DNA of 64,000 nucleotides from Alcanivoracaceae bacterium (GTDB lineage Bacteria > Pseudomonadota > Gammaproteobacteria > Pseudomonadales > Alcanivoracaceae): NCBI GenBank assembly GCA_002706085.1, contig PAJO01000034.1:28212-92211 (forward strand). Reading direction: 5' to 3'. Made by a program: the position numbers and the translations under genes. How positions within the stretch are numbered: the stretch's first letter is position 1; each line of letters opens with the position of its first letter. This document shows, one piece after another, positions 35,271 to 44,647 of this stretch. The notes below the pieces were generated by a model. The model did not search any database. It worked only from the letters and a program-made list of their open reading frames with translations, and was not told the DNA's origin.

Positions 35271-35405
35271 GCTGATTCCATTTTTCTGCCGCAGTGAATC
35301 CGGTTAGATGGACAGCCATCGCATTTTCACCGGTGCCGTTCATCTTCCCGTTAAGGAGATAACAGCGTCAATGCGCAGAGGGAAACCGCAGTGCTCCTGC
35401 GGGCG

Positions 35406-36776
35406 CTAGGGTGTTGCGCGCCGTGGCAGACAGACATCCACTGCGATCATCACCAGCATGGCCAGTGCCGACAGAGGGAACATCAACGCCACCAGCAACA
35501 TGACAGTCCCCACCGCAAGGGCGGGCTTTGGGGGCGCCGAGGGTGCAGCACGGCGAGTTTGGCGTTTCCACCAGAGCATGCCTCCAGTGACAATCAATGC
35601 CAGAATCAGGCACACAAACAGCAGGTTCAGCCACCAGTTCCACGGCCCCAGATCACCCTGATGAAAAGGAATCGACGCGGCCATGGCCTTGCCCATGGCG
35701 GGGTAATCGGCAAAGCGGATCTGTTTCAGTATTTCACCATTACCCGGATTCAGGTGCAGGATGCGCTCGTCCAACGGGTTGTTGATATCGCCGGCAATGG
35801 TGGTGGCCGACAGGGTCCAGACGCCGCGTTCGCCCTGTGGCCCACCCTGTGGAAAGTGCACGCGAAAGTGTTCGAAGCCCTGCTCACCGGCCCGCTTGAC
35901 CACCGCATCCAGATCCAGCGGCGAAGGGCCTGATGATCCTTGCGGCAGGGGCGTCTGCTCCACGGCCCAGGGCACCCGATGCAGACCGTGCTCGTTCATG
36001 CTGGCGTGATCCATCGCCGGCGCTGGCTGACTTTCCGGCAGCTCAAAGCGCGTGCCAGGCAGGGAGCCCCAGGGCTGCACCAGCTTGCCACCCCAGATGC
36101 TGGTCCAGGCCATGCCGGAGATCAGAAAGAACAGCAGTGGCACCGCTATCAGCCAGCCAAGACTCAGGTGCCAGCGCCGCCAGGCAGCACGATTGGCCAG
36201 CGTGCGGGTGGGGATGAGTGCCCGCCAACCCTTGTTCGGCCAGGCTAGATACAGGCCAGTGACGATCATCAATACCGCCAGGCCAGCGGCCATTTCAATC
36301 AACAGCTCGCCGGTACGGCCAAGATAGAGCGTGCCATGCCACTGCTTCACCATGGCGTAGACACTATCCGCCGGGTCCATGCTACCCAGCAATTCCCCGG
36401 TGTAGGGATTCAGGTGCGCCACGGTACTCGGTGCACCATGCCCACCATGACCTCCGCCATGACCGCTCTGTAACGAGAAACGCGCGGCCTGATCCGGTTG
36501 TTGTGGTGGCAGATAGAGCTTCACCATGGCATGGGGGTATGCCTCGCGCACTGTTTGCAGCAGTACCGACGCGGGCACCAGGTTTTCCCCGGGCTCCACC
36601 ACCAACAGCTTCTGGTTCAGGGCGTTATCCAGAGGCTTGCTCAACAGCATCAATGCACCACTGCCCGCCAGCATGAACAGGAAAGGAATCACCAGCATCC
36701 CGATCAGGAAATGCCAGCGCCACACAGCCGCATGGAAGCGGCCGGGGCGGGTTGAAGAGGGCGCAGAGGCGGTCAT
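35406..36776 (-). CDS. PepSY-associated TM helix protein downstream of a TonB receptor
   Basis: The 456-residue inner-membrane protein has RFHAAVWRWHFLIGMLVIPFLFMLAGSGALML at the start, a second helix near LLIEMAAGLAVLMIVTGLYLAWP, a third at LSLGWLIAVPLLFFLISGMAWTSIW, and two near the end. Between helices 1 and 2 is a His/Gly-rich run (SGHGGGHGGHGAPS), and later PAMDHASMNEHG; such His/Met clusters may bind metal. Its gene starts 22 bases after the receptor stop, so both are one operon and probably serve uptake of one metal or chelate. The substrate is not determined. Confidence 0.85.
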   Translation of the reverse strand: MTASAPSSTRPGRFHAAVWRWHFLIGMLVIPFLFMLAGSGALMLLSKPLDNALNQKLLVVEPGENLVPASVLLQTVREAYPHAMVKLYLPPQQPDQAARFSLQSGHGGGHGGHGAPSTVAHLNPYTGELLGSMDPADSVYAMVKQWHGTLYLGRTGELLIEMAAGLAVLMIVTGLYLAWPNKGWRALIPTRTLANRAAWRRWHLSLGWLIAVPLLFFLISGMAWTSIWGGKLVQPWGSLPGTRFELPESQPAPAMDHASMNEHGLHRVPWAVEQTPLPQGSSGPSPLDLDAVVKRAGEQGFEHFRVHFPQGGPQGERGVWTLSATTIAGDINNPLDERILHLNPGNGEILKQIRFADYPAMGKAMAASIPFHQGDLGPWNWWLNLLFVCLILALIVTGGMLWWKRQTRRAAPSAPPKPALAVGTVMLLVALMFPLSALAMLVMIAVDVCLPRRATP

Positions 36777-36798
36777 GGTGATCCGTTCCTGATGAGTA

Positions 36799-38892
36799 CT
36801 AGAAGTCGAAGCGCACGCCGGCGTAGAACGAGCGCGGCTCGCCCGCCTGCAGAATCGCGGCAGTACCCGCTGTCGCCGGATTGCTCAAATCGTTGCGCGC
36901 ACTCACATTGGCCACATAGGCTTCGTCTGTCAGGTTGCGGCCTTCCAGGTAGACTTCCCAGTTGCCACGGTTCAAGCCCGTGCGCAGGCCCAGTAATTCA
37001 TAGCCGTCAACGTTGTAGCTGTTAGCAAAATCTGCGTAGCGATCGTCGACAATGTCGAAGGTAGGGCCGGCATAGAAACCGTTGGCATGGCGGTACATTA
37101 CCTCGCCCTTAATAAAGAATTCAGGGGCTACCGGCAGCTGGTTGTCGCCATAGAGCGGATCATTGTCGAAGGTGAAATCATTCCAGGTCATGCTCAGTAG
37201 CGGCGCGATACGGTGGTCGCTGTTGCCCAGCGCAATGCTGGCACCAACCAGGGCTTCCACACCGGCATGGATGGTGTCATCCACATTGGTGGCCAGACTG
37301 GTGCCCGTGGCATTGGGGTCATCCAGAGACAGGATTTCGTCTTCGATCTGCGCGTAGTAGACGGTGAATTCCCAGTTCCATTCGCTGGCCTGACCCAATG
37401 GCGCAGAGCCACGGGTGCCGACTTCAGCCACCTTGCCCTGCATGGCATCCAGCGCTTCGTCGCTGGCAGAGACGTCATCTTCCAGTTCGTAAAGGGTCGG
37501 GGCTTCAAACAACTTGCTGACGCTGGCGAACAGTTCGCTGCGATCTGCCAGCTGGTAAATCACGCCAACGCGAGGGTTGATGGAATCGAAGTCTTCTTCC
37601 GGGTTGCGCTCCGCACCACTGGAAACGGTCACGTTGCGCACTTCGCGGTTACCGGTTACTGCCTGGGCCCCATATACCAGCGACCAACGCTCGGCAAAGT
37701 GCCAACGATCCATGGCAAACACTTCCAGGTTGTCTGCCTTGTTATCCACCTTGGTAGACAGCGCACCACGAACCCCACCACTATGCTGATAGTTGCCGCC
37801 TTTCACGCGGGTTTCGCCATAGTTCAGGCCCAGCAGCAGGTCATGATTGCCCAGTTTTTTGTCGTACCGAATGGTGGTGCCGAAAGTCGTCTGATCATTA
37901 TCGATCAGCAGGCTGAAGAACGGGTTCTGGACGATCGGGTGATAGAGCGACTGGTCTTCGAATGAAAAGCCCACCACCAGACTGCTGGTGTCACTCAGGT
38001 TCCACGCGGTGCGGTTGGCAACACGCCACTTCTCCACATTCTTGAGGAAGTTACCGGTCTCGTTGGCGGCACCAGCCTGGTACGGGTCCGCATCGAACTG
38101 GCCCTGAGTCAGGGAGCCCGCCAGTTCCTGGTCATTGTCCACGTAAGTCAGATAGAGGCGGTTCTCAACGCTGTCGCTAATCTGCCAACCGGTATTGGCA
38201 TAAACACCACTGCGTTGCTGCTCCTGATGGGCTCGAAAGCCGTCGTAGCTGCGTTGCTCCACGGTCACCAACGCATCCAGATTGCCGTGAACTGTACCGC
38301 CCGTCACGCTGTTCTGTACCGTGCCATGGCTACCCGCACTAAGGTAGGCCTGGTTATCGGTGGTACGCGCGGTGGGGCTGATAAAATCGATGGCCCCACC
38401 CAGGGTGCTGGCGCCATAGGTCATGGCGTTAGCACCACGGGCAATCACCGCATAGCGGGCCGCCAGCGGGTCGATAAAGCTGTTGTGGTTGTTGCCATCC
38501 GCCGCCGTCACCGGCAGGCCATCGATCATCAGCTTGACGCCATTGCCATCATAGTTGACCGAATCCAGATTGGAGCCGCGACTGGACAGGAAGGTGCCGT
38601 CCCCGGTGCTGCCGTCTGCGGTCCACATGCCCGGCACATACCGCAGCATGTCGCCCAGCGTGGCCACATTGCGCTCTTCCAGATCTTCCGCCTCGACCAG
38701 CGTTACCCCACCCGGCGTCAGCGCCAGTTCTCGTTGCAGGCCCGCGCGTTCCTTTTGCGCTTCGGAAACCGGTTGCTCCTGGACCGTGATCGGTGCCAGT
38801 TCGTTAGGGGCATTTTCTGCCGCAATGGCCGCAGCGGGCAGAACAATAACGACGCCGCCAAGCGTCACAAGGCGGGCGGTAGATAAACGCAT
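36799..38892 (-). CDS. TonB-dependent outer-membrane receptor
   Basis: The 697-residue protein has a signal peptide (TLGGVVIVLPAAAIAA), a TonB-box-like ELAPITVQEQPV, a plug domain (GGVTLVEAEDLEERNVATLGDMLRYVPGMW, VKLMIDGLPVTAADGNNH, ARGANAMTYGASTLGGAIDFISP) and a 22-strand barrel ending in FYAGVRFDF with terminal Phe. It should import a metal complex or similar ligand. No convincing Fur box is seen in the 255 bases upstream, unlike the PepSY gene at 23680. The following PepSY gene supports a siderophore or metal role. Confidence 0.92.
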   Translation of the reverse strand: MRLSTARLVTLGGVVIVLPAAAIAAENAPNELAPITVQEQPVSEAQKERAGLQRELALTPGGVTLVEAEDLEERNVATLGDMLRYVPGMWTADGSTGDGTFLSSRGSNLDSVNYDGNGVKLMIDGLPVTAADGNNHNSFIDPLAARYAVIARGANAMTYGASTLGGAIDFISPTARTTDNQAYLSAGSHGTVQNSVTGGTVHGNLDALVTVEQRSYDGFRAHQEQQRSGVYANTGWQISDSVENRLYLTYVDNDQELAGSLTQGQFDADPYQAGAANETGNFLKNVEKWRVANRTAWNLSDTSSLVVGFSFEDQSLYHPIVQNPFFSLLIDNDQTTFGTTIRYDKKLGNHDLLLGLNYGETRVKGGNYQHSGGVRGALSTKVDNKADNLEVFAMDRWHFAERWSLVYGAQAVTGNREVRNVTVSSGAERNPEEDFDSINPRVGVIYQLADRSELFASVSKLFEAPTLYELEDDVSASDEALDAMQGKVAEVGTRGSAPLGQASEWNWEFTVYYAQIEDEILSLDDPNATGTSLATNVDDTIHAGVEALVGASIALGNSDHRIAPLLSMTWNDFTFDNDPLYGDNQLPVAPEFFIKGEVMYRHANGFYAGPTFDIVDDRYADFANSYNVDGYELLGLRTGLNRGNWEVYLEGRNLTDEAYVANVSARNDLSNPATAGTAAILQAGEPRSFYAGVRFDF

Positions 38893-39147
38893 GAGGTCAT
38901 TCCCCAGAAGTAATCAACAGTGGCGGCGCGCATTCTAGGGGAGGGCAGAGTCGCCGCCCATGTGGCATATCGCCGCACGGCAAGACAGCATGAGGCCCAC
39001 TGTGTACCCGTTGCATTGTCAGTAGTGACAGGCACACTGTGTTACACGCACCCCAGCTTTTAGCGGCCGCTCACGTCGCCACGCTTCTGGCCAGGTATTT
39101 CTTTCAGCACAACGTCATTCGACCGTTGCATGAGGAGTTACCGCGTT

Positions 39148-40632
39148 ATGTCCTCCAATATGGATCTCGCCAACCGTCCAGATTACGACCAGGTAATCCA
39201 GGATATCGCCGACTATGTGATCAACTTTGATATTCAGTCCCAAGAGGCCATGGATACCGCCCGTAACTGTCTGATTGACACCCTGGGTTGTGGTTTGCTG
39301 GCTTTGCGCTTTCCCGAATGTACCAAGCACCTGGGCCCACTGGTGCAGGGCACCCTGGTCCCCAACGGCGCGCGCGTACCTGGGACGTCGTTCAGTCTCG
39401 ACCCGGTGAAAGCCGCCTGGGACATCGGCTGCATCATTCGCTGGCTGGATTTCAACGACACCTGGCTGGCTGCGGAGTGGGGCCATCCTTCGGACAATCT
39501 GGGCGGCATTCTTGCTGTGGCCGATCACCTGTCCCAGCAGCGGCTGGCCAACGGCCAGGCGCCGCTGATCATGAAGGATGTGCTGGAAGCCATGGTCAAA
39601 GCCCACGAAATTCAGGGGGTGCTGGCGCTGGAGAACAGCTTCAACCGTGTCGGCCTGTGCCATGTGTTGCTGGTACGGGTGGCCTCCACCGCCGTGGTCA
39701 CCCATATGCTGGGCGGCGACCGCGAGCAGATCATGGCGGCCCTGTCCCAGGCCTGGGTCGATGGCTCGTCCCTGCGCACCTATCGCCATGCCCCCAATGC
39801 CGGCTCACGCAAATCCTGGGCCGCAGGCGACGCCACCTCCCGCGCCGTGCGCCTGGCCGATATGTCCCTGCGCGGCGAAATGGGCATTCCCAGCGTGCTC
39901 ACCGCCCCGCAGTGGGGCTTCTACGATGTGTCCTTCAGCCACACCAACAAGGACCTGGCCCTGAAACCGGAAGGCGAGCGCGAGTTCAGCTTCCAGCGGG
40001 ACTACGGCACCTATGTGATGGAAAACATCCTGTTCAAGATCAGCTTCCCGGCGGAGTTCCACTCCCAGACCGCCTGTGAAGCTGCGGTGACCCTGCACCC
40101 GCAGGTGAAAGACCGGCTGGACGAAATCGAGCGTATCGTCATCACCACCCACGAATCCGCCATCCGTATCATTTCCAAGCACGGCACCCTGGCCAACCCG
40201 GCGGACCGCGATCACTGCATTCAGTACATGACGGCAGTGCCGCTGATCTTCGGCAACCTGACCGCAGAGCACTATGAAGACAGCTTCCACGCCGCCAACC
40301 CGTTGATCGACACCCTGCGCGAAAAAATGGAAATCGTGGAAGACGAGCGTTACACCCGCGAATACCTGGACCCGGACAAGCGCTCTATCGCCAATGCCAT
40401 TCAGGTGTTTTTCAAGGACGGCAGCCACACCGAACAAGTGGCGGTGGAATACCCCATCGGCCACCGCCGCCGCCGTGAAGAAGGCATCCCGGTGCTGGAG
40501 GAGAAGTTCAAAAGCAACCTGGCGACCCGCTTCCCGTCCGGCCGCAGCGACGCAATCTTTACGCTGTGCAAGGACCAGAAGACTCTGGAGAGCACCCCGG
40601 TGAATGCCTTTATGGATATGCTGGTGATTTAA
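39148..40632 (+). CDS. prpD: 2-methylcitrate dehydratase
   Basis: The 494-residue protein matches the MmgE/PrpD family across its length: [91 protein letters not shown] and [21 protein letters not shown]. It dehydrates 2-methylcitrate in propionate breakdown. ATG 39148 follows GAGGAG; an ATG at 39130 is in frame. It is not next to prpB or prpC, which usually form one cluster, so the other genes must be elsewhere. Confidence 0.93.
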   Translation: MSSNMDLANRPDYDQVIQDIADYVINFDIQSQEAMDTARNCLIDTLGCGLLALRFPECTKHLGPLVQGTLVPNGARVPGTSFSLDPVKAAWDIGCIIRWLDFNDTWLAAEWGHPSDNLGGILAVADHLSQQRLANGQAPLIMKDVLEAMVKAHEIQGVLALENSFNRVGLCHVLLVRVASTAVVTHMLGGDREQIMAALSQAWVDGSSLRTYRHAPNAGSRKSWAAGDATSRAVRLADMSLRGEMGIPSVLTAPQWGFYDVSFSHTNKDLALKPEGEREFSFQRDYGTYVMENILFKISFPAEFHSQTACEAAVTLHPQVKDRLDEIERIVITTHESAIRIISKHGTLANPADRDHCIQYMTAVPLIFGNLTAEHYEDSFHAANPLIDTLREKMEIVEDERYTREYLDPDKRSIANAIQVFFKDGSHTEQVAVEYPIGHRRRREEGIPVLEEKFKSNLATRFPSGRSDAIFTLCKDQKTLESTPVNAFMDMLVI

Positions 40633-40675
40633 GGACGACGGGAGTGGCATATGCCGCTCCCGTCAAACACCCCCA

Positions 40676-41626
40676 TCAACACACTTCGATTACAACCTTG
40701 CCCCGGCAACGACCGCTACGGTTGCGCTCATAGGCCGCTTCGCTGTCTTGCAGGGGAAAGACACTGTCGATAATGGGGGTCAGGGCACCCTGTTCGACCA
40801 TCTCCGCCAGGGTATCCAGATCTTCGCGGTAGGATTCCACCACCACGGTGCCGGCCTTCTTGCCGAGCAGACGGTAGAACGGCGTGGCCACCATGGACGC
40901 TCCCTGGCCACCGGTGGAAATAAAGTGCCCGTGCTTGCCCAGCAATGCCTTGCAGGTCAGCGGTGTTTCATAAGAGGTCACATCGAACACGATGTCGAAC
41001 TCGCCAGCGGTCTTGCGGTAGTCCCCCTGGGTGTAATCAATCAGGGCGTCAGCACCGAGCTCACGGACGAAATCCAGATTGCGGGTACTGCACACCCCGG
41101 TGACATGCAGCTTCATCTGCTTGGCGATCTGTACCGCCAGCGTGCCGACCCCGCCGGAGGCGCCAATGATCAACACGGACTTACCCGCCTTGGCACCGCC
41201 CTTGCGCAGCCCCTGCAGGGCGGTCAGGGCGGCTAGCGGCAGGGAGGCGGCTTCATTAAAACTGAGGCCCTTGGGTATCTTCGCCACCCGATGCTGGCTG
41301 ATGATCGCCTGCTCGGCGAGCGAGGCGGTACGCAGCCGCATGTCCATGCCATAAACCGCATCACCGATTTCGAAATGACGTACATTGCGGCCTTTGGCTA
41401 TCACCACGCCGGCCAGGTCATCACCAAAGATAGGCGGCAGACGCTTGATTCCCACCGGGGTCGCGGCCACGGCCAAGTGGTAATTGAGCTTCCAGTCCTT
41501 GGGATTCACGGATGCCGCATGCACCTGTACCAACACATCATCCGGCCCCGGCTGTTGCGGGGCATCGGTCTCGGTCAGGGTCAGTTTGGCGTTCAGGCCC
41601 CAGCCTGTGGTGACGATGGCTTTCAT
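40676..41626 (-). CDS. Zinc-independent MDR oxidoreductase (quinone oxidoreductase-like)
   Basis: The 316-residue protein has the medium-chain dehydrogenase fold: VLVQVHAASVNPKDWKLN, IFGDDLAGVVIAKG, and nucleotide-binding SVLIIGASGGVGTLAVQIAKQMKLHVTGVCS. The cysteine and histidine zinc ligands of alcohol dehydrogenases are missing, pointing to an NAD(P)H-dependent quinone or enone reductase. It is convergent with prpD, 43 bases away. Confidence 0.9.
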   Translation of the reverse strand: MKAIVTTGWGLNAKLTLTETDAPQQPGPDDVLVQVHAASVNPKDWKLNYHLAVAATPVGIKRLPPIFGDDLAGVVIAKGRNVRHFEIGDAVYGMDMRLRTASLAEQAIISQHRVAKIPKGLSFNEAASLPLAALTALQGLRKGGAKAGKSVLIIGASGGVGTLAVQIAKQMKLHVTGVCSTRNLDFVRELGADALIDYTQGDYRKTAGEFDIVFDVTSYETPLTCKALLGKHGHFISTGGQGASMVATPFYRLLGKKAGTVVVESYREDLDTLAEMVEQGALTPIIDSVFPLQDSEAAYERNRSGRCRGKVVIEVC

Positions 41627-41733
41627 GGACAGCTCCGTGATGACAATTCGGTGCCCAGCTTAACAAAGCCCTGCGCGCAGGGGAGGGTCCGATAACGCCA
41701 AGGGGAGGGCGGGATTGTGTCAATGGAGCTGCA

Positions 41734-41876
41734 AGCCGCAGGCTTCAAGCTACAACGCGAATCAGTGTGAGTACCGGTTTTGACGCCAGGGCGCGCGCCC
41801 ATGCCACCAGCGCGGAGTTCGGACTCACAAGCCGTCACCGTCCTTACCCCGTGTTGCAGCTTGTAGCTTGCGGCTG
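41734..41876. repeat. Heptad-armed inverted repeat, CAAGCTN family (copy 2)
   Basis: Left arm 41734-41759 and right arm 41850-41876 pair with about five mismatches. The left arm ends CAAGCTACAACGCG. The loop carries CAGCGCGGAGTTCGG at 41808-41822. The right arm stops 2 bases before the arfB stop codon. Confidence 0.75.
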
Positions 41877-41877
41877 T

Positions 41878-42294
41878 TCACCCCGGATCGATCTTGCCAC
41901 GCAGGGATTTGATCTGGCCGCGTTTGGTCTTGTTGTCCATGCGGCGCTTCTTGCTACCCAGGGTCGGGCGGGTGGGTTTACGCTTTTTCTGCTCTACCGT
42001 CACGCTCTGGATTAACTGGGCCAGCCTTGCCAGCGCGTTTTCCTTGTTTTTTTCCTGGGTGCGAAACTGCTGGGCCTTGATCACCACCACACCATCGCTG
42101 TTGATGCGCTGATCACTCAACGCCAACAGCCGCTCCTTGTAGACGTCCGGCAATGAGGAAGCACGGATATCAAAACGCAGATGAATGGCACTGGAGACCT
42201 TGTTCACGTTCTGGCCACCACTGCCCTGGGCACGAATGGCCTGCAGGTCGATTTCGTTTTCGGCGACGGTAAGGTTTCGGGTGATATACAGCAT
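41878..42294 (-). CDS. arfB: ArfB (YaeJ), alternative ribosome-rescue peptidyl-tRNA hydrolase
   Basis: The 138-residue protein has the release-factor catalytic motif AIRAQGSGGQNVNKVSSAIHLRFDI and a very basic C-terminal tail (KKRKPTRPTLGSKKRRMDNKTKRGQIKSLRGKIDP), which enters the empty mRNA channel of stalled ribosomes. The ATG at 42294 gives the family's short N-terminus (MLYITRNLTV); an earlier in-frame start would translate repeat sequence. It lies between two heptad-armed repeats. Confidence 0.95.
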   Translation of the reverse strand: MLYITRNLTVAENEIDLQAIRAQGSGGQNVNKVSSAIHLRFDIRASSLPDVYKERLLALSDQRINSDGVVVIKAQQFRTQEKNKENALARLAQLIQSVTVEQKKRKPTRPTLGSKKRRMDNKTKRGQIKSLRGKIDPG

Positions 42295-42334
42295 GGGCTT
42301 ACTGTAGCGGGTGCAGGGAAAGAGAGACAAGCCT

Positions 42335-42466
42335 CAAGCCGCAAGCTTCAACACGAAGGCAGGTCTGTACACCGTCTTTTGCCCGGACTCCGCGCTGGTG
42401 GTGTGGGCGCGGTGTCGGACGTTAACGTTGGTACGCAGAATGATCCGTGTTGAAGCTTGTAACGTG
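42335..42466. repeat. Heptad-armed inverted repeat, CAAGCTN family (copy 3)
   Basis: Left arm 42335-42355 (CAAGCCG, CAAGCTT, CAACACG) pairs with right arm 42446-42466. The loop carries the shared motif on the minus strand, CCGGACTCCGCGCTG at 42383-42397, so this copy is oriented opposite to copies 1 and 2. It ends 11 bases before the stop of the SPFH gene. Confidence 0.75.
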
Positions 42467-42477
42467 TAGCGTGCTTC

Positions 42478-43830
42478 TTATTTCTTCACATCCCGGTCGT
42501 AGCTGAGACGCTTGGCCGCATCCAGAGTGAGCATTTGCATGAAGGCGCGGGTTTCGCCATCAGAGCCTGTAGGCGTGCCGCCCTCACCGCCACCGAATAC
42601 ATACTGTGGCACCTTGCGGTTGGCGAAAGCCTGCGCCCAGATTTTCTGGATTTCGATTTCCGCATCCAGTTTCTGCGCCAGGGCGTTATCCGCCTGCAGC
42701 ACGGCTTTCTTCTGGTAGGCTTCCGCGTCAGCCAGGGTACGACGGGTTTCCGCTTCGATACGGGCTTTTTCCAGCTGGATCTGCGCGGTCTGTTTCTCGA
42801 TTTCCGATTGCTCTTTCTGTTTCTGGGCTTCGGTAATGGCCAGCTGCTTTTCCGTCTCTGCTTCGGTAGTGCGCTGGATCTGATCCCCCTTGGCCTTGGC
42901 CTGCCGTTCTGCCACTTCACGCTCCCCGCGGGCAATGGCCAGCAACCGCTGCTCTTCTTCCTGAACCCGTTGCTCACGGGCGATGGCGCGGTCGGCGGAC
43001 GCCTTCTGTTTCAGTTGCATGCGCTCGACAAAACGCTGGTTGGGATCCATCTGTGTCACACGGGCTTCCACCACGGAGACGCCGTAATCGATAAACCGCT
43101 GGGATTTACGCAGTGGAATACCGGTGTCATCCAGCATCTTGCGCACCACGAAGATTACCTTGCTGTCATCTCCGTAATCCTGCTGATCCGTGCCCATGGC
43201 AACGTTGGCAGAGCCCTTGATGTCACCGACGCGTTTCTGGCTGACTTCTTCACGACGCACGATATAGATGCCGTTGATCATCTGGTTTTCGAATTCGGTA
43301 TTGAATTCGGTACGGCCACCGGAGTAGTACTCTTCGGCGCTCATCAGTGAAGCGTTGGCCTGCAGGGTTTCCTTGAAGGCCGGAATCAGGGCCGTGCGCA
43401 ACAGGTTTTCCGGGGTGCGATATTCATGGGCCAGGCGCAGGAAGGTGTCCTGGTCCGTGGGAATGGTAAAGCGCACCGTGGCCTGGGCATTGGCATCCAC
43501 CTGATCCAGGAACATGATGTTCTGTGGCGGCAAGGCAGCGGATGTTTCCGAGTGTTCGACTTCCACATAATCCAGCGTTTCACTGCCGCCGCGCACGGCC
43601 TGTACCGTCAGGGCGCGCTTCCAGGAGTTCCAGCGCCCGAAGAAGAAGAACTGATACCCCACATCGCTGACCACATGTTCCTGACCCAGAATGGTCCGCA
43701 CGTGATACACATATCCCGGTTCGGCATAGAAGATGGACTTGTTCGCTACCACCAGCAAGACCAGTGCCCCAACGATACCCCCCAGCAGTCCCTTGACCTC
43801 AAATACCCCTTTGAGTCGTTCCATAACCAT
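42478..43830 (-). CDS. SPFH/band 7 domain membrane protein
   Basis: The 450-residue protein has one N-terminal membrane segment (LLGGIVGALVLLVVANKSIFYAEPGYVYHV), then an SPFH domain (QATVRFTIPTDQDTFLRLA, GIYIVRREEVSQKRVG), then a long coiled coil (EQRVQEEEQRLLAIARGEREVAERQAKAKGDQIQRTTEAETEKQLAITEAQKQKEQSEIEKQ...). SPFH proteins assemble into membrane cages or microdomains, like HflK/C or prohibitins. No protease gene accompanies it. It belongs to a form with an extended EAR-rich helix and a Gly-rich end (VFGGGEGGTPTG). Confidence 0.88.
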   Translation of the reverse strand: MVMERLKGVFEVKGLLGGIVGALVLLVVANKSIFYAEPGYVYHVRTILGQEHVVSDVGYQFFFFGRWNSWKRALTVQAVRGGSETLDYVEVEHSETSAALPPQNIMFLDQVDANAQATVRFTIPTDQDTFLRLAHEYRTPENLLRTALIPAFKETLQANASLMSAEEYYSGGRTEFNTEFENQMINGIYIVRREEVSQKRVGDIKGSANVAMGTDQQDYGDDSKVIFVVRKMLDDTGIPLRKSQRFIDYGVSVVEARVTQMDPNQRFVERMQLKQKASADRAIAREQRVQEEEQRLLAIARGEREVAERQAKAKGDQIQRTTEAETEKQLAITEAQKQKEQSEIEKQTAQIQLEKARIEAETRRTLADAEAYQKKAVLQADNALAQKLDAEIEIQKIWAQAFANRKVPQYVFGGGEGGTPTGSDGETRAFMQMLTLDAAKRLSYDRDVKK

Positions 43831-43989
43831 GATTTTTCCCCAGTACTTTTTATTAAAGGGCGCATTCTAAAGCGCCCTCCGGGGAAGGATAGTGGTCAAT
43901 GTCTTAAATTGCGGATTTCAATCCGTTCCTGGAAAACCTGATCCGGGTCAGGGCGACTGCCAAGGGAGTGGAAAGAGCTCGTCCAGCCG

Positions 43990-44520
43990 TCATTTACCCC
44001 ACATGCGCGGCAGCACATTGATCTGGCCGGGTTGGTGACGGTGCACAAAGGCCATGGCGATGTGACCGGCGATCATGGCCAGCAGTACCCACCCCAACTC
44101 CCCATGAAGCAGTGATCCCAGATCCACCATCCAGTCGATCTTGTCACCGCCACCCGACATCAGCGCAATACCAAACGGATCAAAGGCGCGGCCGGAGCCA
44201 TATTGTCGCAATAGTGCCAACGCAGGGACCAGCAGCAGCAACGCATAGAGGCCAAGGTGACCCAGTTTGGCAGGCAGGTTGATGGAGGGCGGGCGGCTGG
44301 CCAGGTTCTTCAGGGCCCACAGCAGGCGGACCACAATCAGGATCATCAGGACCAGGCCCAGAGGTTTGTGGGTCGGCCAGAAAAAGGCCTCGAACGCACT
44401 GTCTTCAAACCCATAATGCGCAATGGCCGACAGGAACTGCCAGGCAATCAGCAATGCCATGCTCCAGTGCAACAGGCGAGAGACGGTTCCGTAACGTTCA
44501 GTGGTGTCCTGGCTGGCCAT
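43990..44520 (-). CDS. Cytochrome b561 family membrane protein
   Basis: The 176-residue protein has four membrane helices with RLLHWSMALLIAWQFLSAIAHYGFED, THKPLGLVLMILIVVRLLW, LGHLGLYALLLLVPALALL and LLHGELGWVLLAMIAGHIAMAFVHRHQPG, giving the paired heme ligands of cytochrome b561. It is a paralogue of the protein at 2191 but has no yceI beside it. An electron shuttle between quinone and an unknown acceptor is likely. Confidence 0.9.
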   Translation of the reverse strand: MASQDTTERYGTVSRLLHWSMALLIAWQFLSAIAHYGFEDSAFEAFFWPTHKPLGLVLMILIVVRLLWALKNLASRPPSINLPAKLGHLGLYALLLLVPALALLRQYGSGRAFDPFGIALMSGGGDKIDWMVDLGSLLHGELGWVLLAMIAGHIAMAFVHRHQPGQINVLPRMWGK

Positions 44521-44647
44521 TGGCTTGCTCCTGATTGACGGTTCAAATTCAAGATACTGTCAGCCAAATGTGCAGGCAATATGGACCTGCATTCCCTACG
44601 CTCTTACTGCCTTAACCGCAACGGTCTGCCAGGCTGCTGCAGGACCG

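Noticed and set aside
39017-39030. TGTCAGTAGTGACA dyad upstream of prpD as an operator
   Set aside because: It is short and has no matching regulator gene nearby, so chance cannot be excluded.
38893-39147. Fur box for the TonB receptor
   Set aside because: No sequence resembling the 19-bp consensus was found in this gap.
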